From assembly GCA_947476255.1 (NCBI GenBank), contig CANJPY010000051.1, positions 1-37,098 of the forward strand: 37,098 nt of DNA, written 5' to 3'. Position 1 is the stretch's first letter. The number at the start of each line of letters is the position of its first letter. Of this stretch, positions 1-8,399 are shown one piece after another. The notes under the pieces are model-generated. The model saw nothing but the letters and a program-made list of their open reading frames with translations. It did no database searches and had not been told where the DNA came from. The position numbers and the translations under genes were made by a program. Source of the DNA: Chthoniobacteraceae bacterium (GTDB lineage: Bacteria > Verrucomicrobiota > Verrucomicrobiia > Chthoniobacterales > Chthoniobacteraceae).

Positions 1-43
1 AGTTTGCGCGCGTGGGAATCTGTTGCGAAAGAGGGGGCTGATA

Positions 44-63
44 TTGGTTTCATCCCAAACCAA
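44..63. repeat. Short inverted repeat near the left edge
   Basis: Perfect 7-bp arms, TTGGTTT and AAACCAA, are separated by a 6-base loop. No T-run follows on either strand, so it is not a typical intrinsic terminator. It could be an operator or a hairpin in the leader of the next gene. The rest of bases 1-204 shows no gene. Function is unknown. Confidence 0.3.
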
Positions 64-204
64 CACAGCAAAAAGTGACGTTTTTGTCTATCGGGAATTT
101 CCGTCGTTTATTCCAAGCCTCTTAGCTCTCGAGAAAAAAGAGCCCTGGGGCGTCCCATGCGTTTGTGCGAATGGGAATTGACAGTAATCGGGCAGGATGA
201 GAAT

Positions 205-2349
205 ATGGGGGATATGAAGCGCGTACTCTCCCTACTGCTCCTCATCCCTTTCCTCACCGTCCAAGTTCTGGCGGGTTTGGGGGGACCTTTTGAAGAATCT
301 TACAGCAAGACCACCGCTGCATGGAGTGGGACTTACGGCATTTCACTTCAGGGCACTGAAGCTGCTGGTTTGGAATCAGTCAGCACGACCGGAGTTATGG
401 CCATTTCCATTCCTCCGTATGGTCTTTGCACGACGCGCATCCTCATTTTCGACAAAGGTTTGATGTATCTTGGGTCTGGTCAGGGAATGCTCGACCCGCG
501 CAGCAAGCACCTCCATTTGATTACTCAGGCGTCGCACTACGCAATCCTCGGTAACATGACCACTACCCTCGCTCCGGTGGTGGATTACATTCTTTCTGGC
601 GAGGTAGACCTGAACCTCAACGTGGACTACTCCTCTGGAGTGGTCAGCGCGAAAGGCAAGGCCGTCTTTGCGAGGTACGATCCGATGGCGGAGGAAATAA
701 ATTACCGCACGGCAACGCTCGCCGCGGTTAATACGGTGGGAGGAGGGACCATCGCATCCAGTAACGTTTCATCCAACGGAATCGAAAATGCGAAATCCCA
801 GAACACGAACACGGTTCAAGATCAGGCTACGAGGGGCACAACGAACTTGAGCGGCAGCACTGCGACGACCGATGCGACACAGGGGGCGACTTCCGCGACT
901 ACAGCCAACAAGTCCGACGCGAAAGCCACGGATACTTCGTCGACCGTGACGAGCAATGTTCTGGACACCAAGAATAATACGGCTTCTGTCGACAGTGCGA
1001 AGGGAATTACATCAACGGTGGCTGCTAATAACACGACCACAGCCACAAAGCAGAACGACAATTCCGCGACTACAACTACAAACGCAACGGCAACCACTAA
1101 TAAAAACGTCACAGACACAAAGCAGAACGACACTTCCACGACTACAACAACAAACGCGACGGCTACGGCTAGTGACAACGCCACTACCTCAAATTCTTTG
1201 ACTTCACAAACCACAACATCGAGTACGACAGGGGAGACGGCCCTTGCACCGGCTCCGGGCGGCACGACGACGACGATAACGAACACGGCGACCATTCCCC
1301 AACCTGATGGATCTGTAACAACAATAACCTCGGTTTCTACCTCGGGAACGATTGACCCGACAACGAGCTCTGTCACAACTGCCACTTCTTCGCAGGATGC
1401 GATTGCTCGGGAGGATACCCTGTCTACGAAACAGAATCTTGCGTCAAAGAACACAACGGATCTTGTTTCAAATAGCGTGGGGAATCTTGATACAAAGAAC
1501 GTCACGAATCTTGATTCAAAGATTGTGGACGGGGTTAAATCCACTGTGACTGGGACGGGTTCTGTCGCAGGAACTGCGCTCACCTCTGGAACAACGCAGG
1601 CGACAAACACCTCGGCTTCCTCGACCAATCAGCAAACTGGAACGAATGGGAAGGTCGACAGTGCGCAGACCACGGGTGGCACAACCAATACCAGCACTGG
1701 CGCCACAACTGCGAACGCATCCAACGGGAGCACAAGCGGCACTTCACAAGCTGCCACGAAGTCTGACGATACCCTGTCGACAAATACAGGCGTCAAATTA
1801 GCGGACCTTTCGAACACTCAGATAAAGTCATCACTTGATAACGCTTCTAAGAATTCGACGACAAATATGACGCAAACTGCCACCTCAAATGGGCAAGTTC
1901 TCTACACTAATCTGAATGAGATGCATCATACGACCCCTGTGTCAGGTTCCACCGTGAAGGGGTCCGATACCATGACGGTGTCTGCCTCTTCCCCTGTGGA
2001 TTTGCGTCCCGGCATGTCCGTCTCAGGCCCTGGAATCCCCTACGGAACGACGATTACCTCGGTGAGCGGAAACAAGGTTAAACTTTCCAAGCCAGCGACA
2101 GCAACCGCATCTGATGCGAAACTGTCCTGCGATTCCTCCAGCATCATTTTCTTGGAAATGACTGCGGATGGCATCCGTGAGAGCGTGGAGGTCGTTGTTT
2201 TGACTCCGTTTATAGCCCCGAATGCGGGAACCAACTATCAAGTGGGAGGCGTGCAAGTAGGCATGCCTGCAAACCAGAACGGAGCTGCAGGGGGCGCCGC
2301 AGGTGCTGCTGGAGGAGGGGGCGCCCTCGGAGGGGGTGCGGGTGCATAA
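205..2349 (+). CDS. Secreted Thr/Ser/Asn-rich low-complexity protein
   Basis: About 714 residues. The ATG at 205 is chosen because AGGA (194-197) sits 7 bases upstream; an in-frame ATG at 157 lacks such a site and ATG 214 is too close to its G-run. An N-terminal signal peptide (MGDMKRVLSLLLLIPFLTVQ, then VLAG) indicates export. Residues about 20-180 look folded. About 190-570 is Thr/Ser/Asn/Ala repeat sequence, including two 24-residue copies beginning TKQND at 1045 and 1117. A compact beta-like segment follows (about 575-640, with SGPGIPYGTTITSVSG), resembling a short motif seen in bacterial surface proteins. The C terminus is Gly/Ala-rich. The composition suggests a cell-surface or matrix stalk, perhaps glycosylated; this is inference. 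The following gene is a pseudopilin. No known function is recognised. Confidence 0.8.
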   Translation: MGDMKRVLSLLLLIPFLTVQVLAGLGGPFEESYSKTTAAWSGTYGISLQGTEAAGLESVSTTGVMAISIPPYGLCTTRILIFDKGLMYLGSGQGMLDPRSKHLHLITQASHYAILGNMTTTLAPVVDYILSGEVDLNLNVDYSSGVVSAKGKAVFARYDPMAEEINYRTATLAAVNTVGGGTIASSNVSSNGIENAKSQNTNTVQDQATRGTTNLSGSTATTDATQGATSATTANKSDAKATDTSSTVTSNVLDTKNNTASVDSAKGITSTVAANNTTTATKQNDNSATTTTNATATTNKNVTDTKQNDTSTTTTTNATATASDNATTSNSLTSQTTTSSTTGETALAPAPGGTTTTITNTATIPQPDGSVTTITSVSTSGTIDPTTSSVTTATSSQDAIAREDTLSTKQNLASKNTTDLVSNSVGNLDTKNVTNLDSKIVDGVKSTVTGTGSVAGTALTSGTTQATNTSASSTNQQTGTNGKVDSAQTTGGTTNTSTGATTANASNGSTSGTSQAATKSDDTLSTNTGVKLADLSNTQIKSSLDNASKNSTTNMTQTATSNGQVLYTNLNEMHHTTPVSGSTVKGSDTMTVSASSPVDLRPGMSVSGPGIPYGTTITSVSGNKVKLSKPATATASDAKLSCDSSSIIFLEMTADGIRESVEVVVLTPFIAPNAGTNYQVGGVQVGMPANQNGAAGGAAGAAGGGGALGGGAGA
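1045..1188 (+). repeat. 72-bp tandem duplication inside the Thr-rich gene
   Basis: Two adjacent 72-bp units, 1045-1116 and 1117-1188, both begin ACAAAGCAGAACGACA and encode 24-residue units starting TKQND and carrying TTTTNATAT. The copies differ at several sites but stay in frame, so they expand the low-complexity stalk without disrupting the gene. Less regular repetition extends on both sides. Confidence 0.75.
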
Positions 2350-2523
2350 CCGGCAAGAATTTGACGCTTCTCTATTTAATGGCTTCGCCGTCTCTGGATG
2401 GCGGTCGGTTGAGATATTTTTTAACTGAGGGATATTCTCTTTAGTGAGGTGTGGCAGGTCTCTGGAAAAACACCTGTATCTCGCGTGGCCTTATCTTCCT
2501 CGAAGGTGTATTGTGAACCTTAT

Positions 2524-3180
2524 ATGCTGGTGCACCTGACAGATGGTTGCTGCAAGGAACAACGCTCACGCCTTCAGTTCGACAGGCGAGCGTCTCTGAA
2601 TGAGCCTCATCGCAGGAGAGCAGGCTTCACGATTCTAGAGATAGCGACAACCGTCGTCATTATAGGGATTCTTGCAACTCTTGTTTTTCCAGTCTACACT
2701 TCTTTTCGAGGACGAGCTGAGGCCCTGCAATGTGCCTCGAATATGAAGGGGCTTGGATTGGGCGCTCAGGCTTACATGACGGATCATGGAGGCCGTTGGC
2801 CGCAGATCTCTCCCCCCTCCGATGCAACCACCTCCACGGATGGCCCTCCTCCAGCACCAGAAAGCCAAAACCAATCGGCGGAACAATGGATAGCAGTTTT
2901 AGGCCAGTATGGCATCGCAGAAAAAACATGGCGCTGTCCTTCTGTGGAACAACGAATCAAACAGCGCGGACAACCCGCAGCGCTGGAAAAGAAGCGAATC
3001 GATTACATTCCCACCATTTTTGAACCCGCGCCGGAAAGCGCCACAAAATGGCCAAAACATCCTTGGTTTGTGGAGCGCAGCGCCCTTCACGGCTCTGGAC
3101 CCAATGTACTTTTCGCTGACGGTTCTATGTCAAATCTCTCGGAATTAAGAAATGCGGCCAACACCGCTCCAAAGCGCTAA
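2524..3180 (+). CDS. Type II secretion/type IV pilin-like pseudopilin (H-X9-DG protein)
   Basis: About 218 residues from ATG 2524; an ATG at 2449 would add 25 residues. The class III prepilin signature is clear: basic leader ending RRRAG, then FTILEIATTVVIIGILATL, with Glu at mature position +5, followed by a single hydrophobic helix. The leader is long for a pseudopilin, and neither start has a good ribosome site, so the true start is uncertain. The middle contains NMKGLGLGAQAYMTDHGGRWP, typical of the Verrucomicrobiota/Planctomycetota DUF1559-like group. The C terminus has the H-X9-DG motif (HGSGPNVLFADG). A prepilin peptidase would process it for assembly into a pseudopilus or surface filament. 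No secretion machinery lies nearby, as is usual for these dispersed paralogues. The gene converges on the L,D-transpeptidase gene. Confidence 0.85.
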   Translation: MLVHLTDGCCKEQRSRLQFDRRASLNEPHRRRAGFTILEIATTVVIIGILATLVFPVYTSFRGRAEALQCASNMKGLGLGAQAYMTDHGGRWPQISPPSDATTSTDGPPPAPESQNQSAEQWIAVLGQYGIAEKTWRCPSVEQRIKQRGQPAALEKKRIDYIPTIFEPAPESATKWPKHPWFVERSALHGSGPNVLFADGSMSNLSELRNAANTAPKR

Positions 3181-3251
3181 AAGCCTCAAGTCCTGCTCCC
3201 CTCCATTTCCAGCCAACCGCAACGAGAGTCGGCTCGGCCTTCTCCAGCGGG

Positions 3252-3803
3252 TCACTGGACTTCGCTTGCAGACGGAAGAGGGCGCGTCTCAATCCAGACG
3301 CGTGCTCCTGTCCCAACCCGATCAAAAACTTCAATGATATCCTTTGATCGCATCCTCACGCACCCGTAGCTTGCAGGCGTTCCAAGCCGGGACTCCTCAG
3401 GAGTGCCGTGGATATAAATCATCCGCTCGAAAGCGTTCGCATTTCCCGCCTCCAGCCCTCGCAACCATAGAATCCGCGTCACGATCGGATCCCGGCCCGG
3501 AGCGTTCACAGGAACGATTTCTCCCGTCGGCACACGGCTCTTAAACTTCATACCAGAGGGCTGCCCCGCGCCGATTTTTGCCGCAATCTCCAATTGTCCC
3601 AGAGGCGTACGATTACTCCCAGGCGCATTCCCCAGACCGAATTTTGAGGTGGAAATTGAGTACCGTCGAATCTCCACACCCTTTGCATAAAGGGCCATCC
3701 GTTGCTCGGGAACGCTGACCCTGAGAACATGAATTCTGTCCTTCGCACAAGCCGCTAAAAACAAAGGCAGCAGCAAGAGAATACAAAGCACCGACCTTGC
3801 CAT
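3252..3803 (-). CDS. L,D-transpeptidase (YkuD domain) lipoprotein
   Basis: About 183 residues from ATG 3803; an in-frame ATG at 3836 would add an 11-residue basic extension. The shorter form is preferred because it gives a normal lipoprotein signal, MARSVLCILLLLPLFLAAC, with lipobox LAAC. A YkuD catalytic domain follows. The conserved His lies in IYIHGTPEESRLG and the nucleophile region reads SYGCVRM, matching the family pattern HGT-x(n)-S-x-GC-[IV]-R-M. Such enzymes crosslink peptidoglycan stem peptides 3->3 or attach lipoproteins to the wall in the periplasm. A short L,D-transpeptidase with no separate peptidoglycan-binding domain is common in this phylum. It is the last gene of a minus-strand group, downstream of cysK. 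Confidence 0.88.
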   Translation of the reverse strand: MARSVLCILLLLPLFLAACAKDRIHVLRVSVPEQRMALYAKGVEIRRYSISTSKFGLGNAPGSNRTPLGQLEIAAKIGAGQPSGMKFKSRVPTGEIVPVNAPGRDPIVTRILWLRGLEAGNANAFERMIYIHGTPEESRLGTPASYGCVRMRSKDIIEVFDRVGTGARVWIETRPLPSASEVQ

Positions 3804-3927
3804 GCCAGGTTGCTGGGAGCGGTTGCGAGGGCTCATAACATTGGGTCACAGGGCCCCGGCATTTACCCAGAGCTTCTTTTCCACAAGCGCAGGACAACGG
3901 ACAGCTTCTCGCGCAGACATGCCGTCC

Positions 3928-4893
3928 TTACGCCCCCACCGAGGCGCGTGCTTCCGCAGCCAGAGCCGTGGAGAGGTAGCGTTCGCCGGTGGAACACGCA
4001 ATGGTTACGATAAGCTTGCCCTTGTTTTCCGGGCGCTTGGCCACTTCGATGGCTGCATGCACGTTTGCTCCGGAGGAGATTCCAGCGAGAATGCCTTCTT
4101 CCTTGGCTAGGCGGCGCGCCATGGCAAGCGCATCGTCGCTGGAAACCGTGATCACCTCATCCAGCACGGAAATGTGCAGATTGTTCGGCACAAATCCAGC
4201 GCCAGTACCCTGAATTTTGTGGGGGGCGGGCTTTACGGGCTCGCCATGCATAGTCTGCGTAATCACAGGTGACTCTAGCGGCTCTACGGCAATGGCTTTC
4301 AGAGAGGCCTTGCGAGATTTAAGAACTTCCGCGCAGCCGGTGATGCTCCCCCCCGTGCCTACGGCCGCCACCAAGATGTCCACGGCACCGTCGGTATCCG
4401 CCCATATTTCCTCGGCAGTTGTTTGGCGATGAATTTCCGGGTTGGCGGCATTGTTGAACTGCTGAGGCATCCACGCATTCGGCGTCGTCCGCACAAGCTC
4501 CTCTGCGCGCGCGATCGCACCTTTCATTCCCTCAGCTCCCGGAGTGAGCACCAGTTGAGCGCCAAGCATGGCCAGCAGGGTACGCCGTTCCAGAGACATT
4601 GTTTCCGGCATCGTCAGGATCAGTTTATAACCCTTGGCGGCACATACAAAAGCGAGCGCAATGCCCGTGTTGCCACTCGTGGGCTCCACGATCACGGTGT
4701 CCTTGTGGACTTTCCCCTCAAGCTCCGCCGCATGGATCATCGCGGCACCAATGCGGTCTTTGACGCTGCCCAAAGGGTTGAAAAACTCGCACTTCAGAGC
4801 CACGGTGGCCTGCAAACCGGCGGTGACGCGATTGAGACGAACCAAGGGTGTGCGGCCCACGGTTTCAATGATGTTGTTGTAAATGTGGCTCAT
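3928..4893 (-). CDS. cysK: Cysteine synthase A (O-acetylserine sulfhydrylase)
   Basis: 321 residues, the normal length for CysK. It converts O-acetylserine and sulfide to cysteine with pyridoxal phosphate, in the cytoplasm. Visible motifs: the PLP lysine K45 in NPLGSVKDR, the substrate loop PTSGNTG (71-77), the phosphate-binding glycine loop GTGGSITG, and the C-terminal SSGANVHAA with the serine that contacts the PLP ring nitrogen. The start at ATG 4893 ([17 protein letters not shown]) is where homology begins. The frame stays open upstream to 5082, but that extension crosses a 9-bp tandem repeat and encodes only a Val-His-Glu repeat, so it is excluded. Its neighbours rsmD and the L,D-transpeptidase gene are unrelated in function. 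Confidence 0.95.
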   Translation of the reverse strand: MSHIYNNIIETVGRTPLVRLNRVTAGLQATVALKCEFFNPLGSVKDRIGAAMIHAAELEGKVHKDTVIVEPTSGNTGIALAFVCAAKGYKLILTMPETMSLERRTLLAMLGAQLVLTPGAEGMKGAIARAEELVRTTPNAWMPQQFNNAANPEIHRQTTAEEIWADTDGAVDILVAAVGTGGSITGCAEVLKSRKASLKAIAVEPLESPVITQTMHGEPVKPAPHKIQGTGAGFVPNNLHISVLDEVITVSSDDALAMARRLAKEEGILAGISSGANVHAAIEVAKRPENKGKLIVTIACSTGERYLSTALAAEARASVGA

Positions 4894-4994
4894 AAAGTGA
4901 AAAAAGTGAGGATGCTCTTCCTCACTCTTACCGAGCGACCCGTCCTTCGGCAAGCCTGAGTGGGAAAACTGAAATTGAAGGGGCCGGGACCGCA

Positions 4995-5072
4995 CCTCAT
5001 GGACCTCATGGACCTCATGGACCTCATGGACCTCATGGACCTCATGGACCTCATGGACCTCATGGACCTCAT
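4995..5072 (-). repeat. 9-bp minisatellite upstream of cysK
   Basis: Eight perfect head-to-tail copies of CCTCATGGA (plus strand; TCCATGAGG on minus) run from 4995 to 5066, followed by a six-base partial copy. The array lies about 100 bases upstream of the cysK start, between cysK and rsmD. As the unit is a multiple of three, frames stay open across it, giving artificial reading frames such as repeated Val-His-Glu. Perfect identity suggests recent expansion or active slippage. On the transcribed strand every unit contains ATG. Confidence 0.95.
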
Positions 5073-5165
5073 CGGCATCCACCCCGCCGACTCACCCTAG
5101 CCAAGGATGAATGACAACGCGGGCAGGCTGTCCTTATCCCTCGTTGAGCTCAATCACCGACAGGG

Positions 5166-5738
5166 CTATTCGCAGTCCACCGCCACTGCGTTTCGACGAA
5201 AAAACAAACTCTCTGTTGAACCGTACCGTTTGCGTCGGAAACATTCCCACAGAGGGGTTTCCGGCAGTTTCCAATGTTGGGCAACCTCGAGGATCAACAA
5301 ACCCTCGGGCGCCAGAAAGGAGGGAAGCTGCGAGTGAGCGAGTAACTCCGCTCCAAAATTTCGGTCGCCGGGTTGCTTCAAATAGGGAGGATCTGCAAAA
5401 ATAAAATCTGCCGGTTCCGAGCTTGGTGGATTCTGCAAAAACCGGAACACGTCCACACACAGCACGCCGGCATGGAGCCGAGCCCGTGAAAGGTTGTCTG
5501 CGATGACTGCGCAGGCTTTTCGATCCACCTCCACCAGAGTTGCAGTGCGAGCTCCACGGCTTAACGCCTCTATCGCGAGGGAACCCGTGCCGGCGAAAAG
5601 ATCAAGCACGTGAGCGCCGACGACACTTTCTCCTAAACTGGAGAAAATCGCGCCCCTCACCAGATCCATGGTGGGGCGTAGATCTGTTTTGGGCGTCTTA
5701 AGAGGTATGCCTCCAGCGCTTCCTGCAATCACGCGCAT
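5166..5738 (-). CDS. rsmD: 16S rRNA (guanine(966)-N2)-methyltransferase RsmD
   Basis: 190 residues, the usual RsmD size. It methylates G966 of 16S rRNA in the small subunit using S-adenosylmethionine. The start MRVIAGSAGG is the classic RsmD N terminus. SAM-binding motif I is LDLFAGTGSLAIEAL, an acidic residue follows in LVEVDR, and the catalytic N-methyltransferase motif is DPPY in FIFADPPYLKQ. The C terminus ends with the family's YG-x-[ST]-x-[LIV] region (YGSTESLFF). It stands alone between the AsmA-like gene and cysK. Confidence 0.93.
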   Translation of the reverse strand: MRVIAGSAGGIPLKTPKTDLRPTMDLVRGAIFSSLGESVVGAHVLDLFAGTGSLAIEALSRGARTATLVEVDRKACAVIADNLSRARLHAGVLCVDVFRFLQNPPSSEPADFIFADPPYLKQPGDRNFGAELLAHSQLPSFLAPEGLLILEVAQHWKLPETPLWECFRRKRYGSTESLFFRRNAVAVDCE

Positions 5739-5829
5739 GATTCACACCGGTTTGACGGACCGTTTTCCGACTCCCCCAGCGCGTGCCACCCCTTCCAGGG
5801 AACTCCCCTCCCCTGCGTTTGCGGCACCC

Positions 5830-7275
5830 TCATTTTGAAACCTCCGTCGAAGCCTCTTTTTGTTCCGTTTTTTCCACCTTTCGTGGTTTCAAAAAACCAC
5901 CGAGCAACTGGTTCACAACGCCCCCCAAACCTTCCCCTACCACTTTATCCATGAGGTTGGTGCTGGGCTTGTCAAGGGTTCCGGACACCTGAAAGCCAAT
6001 GGACCGCAGTCCCGCGCCATCCGGCGCACTGAAACCCCGGCTCAAAAGCTGCGCCACGCGCCCATTCAGCAAGCGCTCGGGGACGCTCAGCTTTGCGTTC
6101 AAGGCCAGGTTTCTTTCGAAATCCAAGGTGCCGGGTGCGCTCAACGAAAGGTCCCCCCCATCCAGCTTCAATTCATCCAGCCACATTTTCCGCTCAGCAA
6201 TACGCACCTTGGCAACCCCCTGCTTGATTTGAAAATTAGAAATCTCCTGGATCTGAAAAATCTGTCCTAGCATTTGCAACAGGTTGACCCCCCTCAATTT
6301 TCCATCCCTTATTTCCAGCTTCGCCCCCCCCTTCCACGAGGCCTCGTCCACCAAAGAACCTTCTATTTGAAGCGCTCCCTGCGCCTTCCCAGATAGGAGC
6401 AAGTTCGGCAGTTCGTCGCTCATTTTTTCCAAATCCACGTCGTCCGCATTCAAGCGAAGAGCAAAAGTTTGCGGAGAAAGCAGGGCGGCTTCTGCGGAGC
6501 CCGAGACCACGCCCTCGCCGCACCCAGCCTTGATCGTCTCCATGCGCAGGGTGCCGTCCGCAAGCTTCATTTCCGCACGTCCCGCCTTGAGCACAATCAC
6601 ATCCATCCATGTGCAGCGGTTCACGGTGAGTTCGCCGCTCCCCTCGTTTTTCTCATTCAACCGCAGTCTCAAATCCGCGCCCTCCACCTGCAGTTTTGTA
6701 CGTCCGTCCGCGAGTTGCCAGTCTACGGCCGCCTCTGAAACATCCAAAACACGAAGGGCTTTGAGCAGCGCCAGCCGCTTTGCTTTGAAGGTTTTACTCG
6801 TTGAAACCCCGGACGCTCCCCCGGACGCGCCTCCGGACGCGCCTGTTCCCGCGCCTGTTCCCGCGCCTGTTCCCGCGCCTGTTCCCGCGCCTGTTCCCGC
6901 GCCAGCCTCCGTGCGGGGCCTGCCCGGTTCGATGCAAATCAGACGCACCCCCGCCAGACGAATTTCGCGAAAAACAAGCCGCCCCACAACCAGCGGGAGA
7001 AGGTCAAGTTTGACGTATGCTTCATTTGCAGAGACAGAGCTACCGTCCTGATTCGAAGCAGTGAGGCGCGTCATCCGCGTTGCACTCCAAAACCCAGGCT
7101 CGAACGATTCGCATTTTACCTGCATGCCAGTCCCTAAGGAGAGCCCCTCCCGAATGCGCCGCTGCACGGCCTCCGTGCGCAAGAGAATCCCCCCCACCAG
7201 CGGAACTGCCAAAAGCAGAGCCACCGCAAGAATAACGCAAAGATTTGTTTTAGCCCCCCACTTCACAGCTACCAT
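5830..7275 (-). CDS. AsmA-like envelope protein with Gly-Ala-Gly-Thr repeat linker
   Basis: About 481 residues from ATG 7275; a GTG at 7290 could add five. An N-terminal membrane helix (LCVILAVALLLAVPLVGGIL) anchors it in the inner membrane, with the rest periplasmic. A beta-rich N-terminal segment is followed at about residues 124-155 by a low-complexity linker of GAGT repeats and three GASG units. The C-terminal part has AsmA-family features: an ALQIEGSL strand, RDGKLRGVNLLQML, then AERKMWLDELKLDGGDLSLSA and a closing QVSGTLDKPSTNL. AsmA-like proteins form repeating beta-groove structures implicated in lipid traffic between the membranes. The gene is divergent from a diacylglycerol-kinase-family gene across about 45 bases, which may point to a lipid link; that is inference. 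Confidence 0.8.
   Translation of the reverse strand: MVAVKWGAKTNLCVILAVALLLAVPLVGGILLRTEAVQRRIREGLSLGTGMQVKCESFEPGFWSATRMTRLTASNQDGSSVSANEAYVKLDLLPLVVGRLVFREIRLAGVRLICIEPGRPRTEAGAGTGAGTGAGTGAGTGAGTGASGGASGGASGVSTSKTFKAKRLALLKALRVLDVSEAAVDWQLADGRTKLQVEGADLRLRLNEKNEGSGELTVNRCTWMDVIVLKAGRAEMKLADGTLRMETIKAGCGEGVVSGSAEAALLSPQTFALRLNADDVDLEKMSDELPNLLLSGKAQGALQIEGSLVDEASWKGGAKLEIRDGKLRGVNLLQMLGQIFQIQEISNFQIKQGVAKVRIAERKMWLDELKLDGGDLSLSAPGTLDFERNLALNAKLSVPERLLNGRVAQLLSRGFSAPDGAGLRSIGFQVSGTLDKPSTNLMDKVVGEGLGGVVNQLLGGFLKPRKVEKTEQKEASTEVSK
6841..6900 (-). repeat. 12-bp tandem repeat in the AsmA-like gene
   Basis: Five perfect copies of the 12-bp unit GCCTGTTCCCGC (plus strand) encode Gly-Ala-Gly-Thr on the minus strand. 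Immediately rightward on the coding strand lie three diverged 12-base units (about 6808-6840) encoding Gly-Ser-Gly-Ala-type repeats. The array is in frame and should change only linker length. Confidence 0.93.
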
Positions 7276-7320
7276 CCTAATGCAAAACACCCGAAAAGCA
7301 AAAGGCTGAAGCCAAAATCT

Positions 7321-8196
7321 ATGGACAAATGCTGCATTGTTTTAAATCCAGAGGCGCGCACCTCCAGAAAGTTGAAGGTAGCGGCTCTCCTCGCCAAAGT
7401 CGCACCCAAAGCCCTCGTGCGTCTCACCGAAGGCCACGGACATGCTGAAATCCTTGCACGCGAAGCCGCGGCACTCGGCTTTCAAACGATTGTCGCGGGC
7501 GGCGGCGACGGCACAGTGAATGAAGTGCTTCGCGGCATTGCTGGAGCTAACGTGCGCTTGGGGGTGCTTCCCTTGGGAACCATGAATGTTTTTGCCCGCG
7601 AATTACGCCTGCCCCTGGACTGGGAATCCGCATGGAAAATGATTGCCAGCGGCCAGGAGCGCCGCGTTGATATCGGCTGGGCCAACAATATGCCCATTGC
7701 CCAACTCGCAGGCGTCGGCTTTGACGCCGCGGCCATCGCACGCGTGGATTCCAAGTTAAAGCGCCGCCTCGGACCCGCAGCCTATTTGTGGGCGGGTTTA
7801 CAACAACTCTTCCTGCCAATGCCACAACTCCAAATCACTCCCGAAGTTGGGGTTACGCTCAGAGGCGCTTGGGTGGTCGTTGGAACGGGACGTTATTACG
7901 GAGGACCTTTCCCCGTGTTTCCGAACGCCAAAAACGGCGAAGGTCTTCTCAACGTCATGGTGGTGCGGGATCTGAAACCAAAGTGCCTGCTGAGCGGCCT
8001 GCTCGCTCTACCTCTGGGCTGGCACACAAAGTTAGACGAAATCTCTTACTTCCAGACCCGCTCCCTCAGGGTTGAACTTGCCACTGGCGCAGAGGGTACT
8101 GCAGGCCTCGAACTCGATGGCGAATTGCGGGGCCATGCTCCCGTTGAATTCCGTATCCAACAAAATGCCCTGCGCGTTGCCGCCCCCAAGCCTTAG
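7321..8196 (+). CDS. Diacylglycerol/lipid kinase family protein (YegS/DagK-like)
   Basis: 291 residues, near the family norm of about 300. The DAGK catalytic domain is clear: VLNPEA near the N terminus, the nucleotide-binding glycine motif GGGDGTVNE (60-68), and PLGTMNVFARE (84-94), the family's P-L-G-T-x-N-x-x-A-R motif. The C-terminal beta-sandwich holds the usual GGPF/PNAKNGEGLLNV segment. Such enzymes phosphorylate diacylglycerol, sphingoid bases or related lipids with ATP at the inner membrane face; the exact substrate cannot be read from sequence. It is divergent from the AsmA-like gene, so a shared promoter region of about 45 bases is likely. Confidence 0.9.
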   Translation: MDKCCIVLNPEARTSRKLKVAALLAKVAPKALVRLTEGHGHAEILAREAAALGFQTIVAGGGDGTVNEVLRGIAGANVRLGVLPLGTMNVFARELRLPLDWESAWKMIASGQERRVDIGWANNMPIAQLAGVGFDAAAIARVDSKLKRRLGPAAYLWAGLQQLFLPMPQLQITPEVGVTLRGAWVVVGTGRYYGGPFPVFPNAKNGEGLLNVMVVRDLKPKCLLSGLLALPLGWHTKLDEISYFQTRSLRVELATGAEGTAGLELDGELRGHAPVEFRIQQNALRVAAPKP

Positions 8197-8399
8197 CGAC
8201 GGTCCGTCCCTCCGCAGTTTCCAGGGCCCGTCTGAGCCCACTCCTGCGCCGCCTTCCAAAAAAGCGACATCCAAGCATGCAACGATCGGGCTGTCTCTTC
8301 GGGGAGAGGCGCGCCCTTCAGGCTTTAGGCGCTTTTTCAAAAATAGAGATTCCCTTGCCTCGCGAAGGTGCGTCCCCTAAACACTAGCTCTTTCACCCC

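Noticed and set aside
822..1628. A 268-residue minus-strand open frame, Val-rich and hydrophobic, opposite the Thr-rich gene.
   Set aside because: Its Val/Ala runs are the antisense of Thr/Asn/Ser codon repeats (ACG/AAC read backwards). No start site or domain supports it, while the plus strand has a signal peptide and ribosome site.
4423..4959. A 178-residue plus-strand frame opposite cysK.
   Set aside because: It is antisense to a fully supported cysK gene, with no recognisable product.
4995..5072. Possible CRISPR array because of regular direct repeats.
   Set aside because: The units are only 9 bp, head-to-tail with no spacers, and no cas genes are present.
4894..5082. N-terminal extension of CysK with eight Val-His-Glu repeats.
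   Set aside because: It is produced by translating the 9-bp minisatellite. CysK homology starts exactly at the ATG at 4893 and gives the usual length.
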